NCBI RefSeq assembly: GCF_014524565.1
Contig: NZ_CP060139.1
Span: forward strand, 3,971,599 to 4,035,598
Length of the DNA: 64,000 nt
DNA from: Croceimicrobium hydrocarbonivorans
GTDB lineage: Bacteria; Bacteroidota; Bacteroidia; Flavobacteriales; Schleiferiaceae
Direction: 5' to 3'
Within the stretch, counting starts at the first letter, position 1, and each line of letters starts with the position of its first letter. Below the pieces are notes generated by a model that saw nothing but the letters and a program-made list of their open reading frames with translations, was not told the DNA's origin and did no database searches. This document shows positions 63,892 to 64,000 of the stretch, in pieces. The position numbers and the translations under genes are program-made.

Positions 63892-64000
63892 AATTTCTTA
63901 AGTACTGAGAATTAAGTGCATTGTACGGTAGAATGCGGGATACAGCGCGATTAACGCTCTGATAATCTCCGACAAAAAAAGCTATATATCAAGACTGATT

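Noticed and set aside
1..64000. CRISPR arrays, tRNA, rRNA, insertion sequences, prophage genes
   Set aside because: No regularly spaced repeats, no cloverleaf or rRNA signature, no transposase, integrase or phage structural gene was seen.

Overview
The window reads as chromosomal DNA of a Bacteroidota bacterium, most likely an AT-leaning member of the Flavobacteriales. Supporting signs are TAnnTTTG-type -7 promoter boxes, type IX secretion sorting-domain proteins, lipoproteins with Bacteroidota-style lipoboxes, BshC (bacillithiol synthesis), the HYC_CC_PP and DUF6266/DUF6340/DUF6943/DUF4399 families, and near absence of strong Shine-Dalgarno sites. No tRNA, rRNA or CRISPR was seen.

Region 1 (1-11,885) is a copper/silver-type resistance island. 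It holds the 3' end of an AraC regulator, an HMA-MauE membrane protein, a HYC_CC_PP protein, and an RND efflux system (CusA, TolC-type CusC, CusB with a metal-binding domain and a C-terminal DUF3347). A CopB-type P-type ATPase is interleaved. A 43-aa Cys-Cys peptide, a DUF3347 lipoprotein and a haem-binding CxxCH protein close the operon. Region 2 (11,886-16,290) looks mobile or accessory. About 1 kb of C/T-rich non-coding DNA with repeats leads to a short mercury module (ArsR regulator, MerTP, GDCCVxC protein; no MerA). Two giant imperfect inverted repeats, a DUF6943 gene and a DUF6266 gene follow. Region 3 (16,288-25,919) is a second, paralogous copy of the metal operon in the same gene order. 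Its HYC_CC_PP gene has an in-frame premature TAA.

Both metal operons carry the same operator architecture: two CAAAAnnnnRTAA half-sites exactly 21 bp apart, about 22 nt upstream of a -7 promoter box. There are three such operators (337-370, 1182-1215, 16205-16238). They fit one AraC-type regulator controlling both copies, the candidate being the gene cut by the left edge.

Region 4 (26,007-30,912, minus) is an AraC-controlled operon of an acetyltransferase, a cupin lipoprotein, a Tat-signal alcohol dehydrogenase, an aldo/keto reductase, a cupin and a DUF2255 protein. It resembles the yqhC-yqhD-dkgA aldehyde-detoxification arrangement and has its own 21-bp-spaced direct repeat (GGTTTGAAT twice). 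Region 5 (31,075-64,000) is ordinary core chromosome: metallo-hydrolase, glycosyltransferases, RRM protein, T9SS substrate, TerC, M49 peptidase, BshC, HMG-CoA lyase, PepD, prohibitin, a VWA protein, FabG, thioesterases, an outer-membrane barrel with a large TPR partner, FtsE, QueA, PAP2, CheR, and an endonuclease/exonuclease/phosphatase gene with no canonical start codon.
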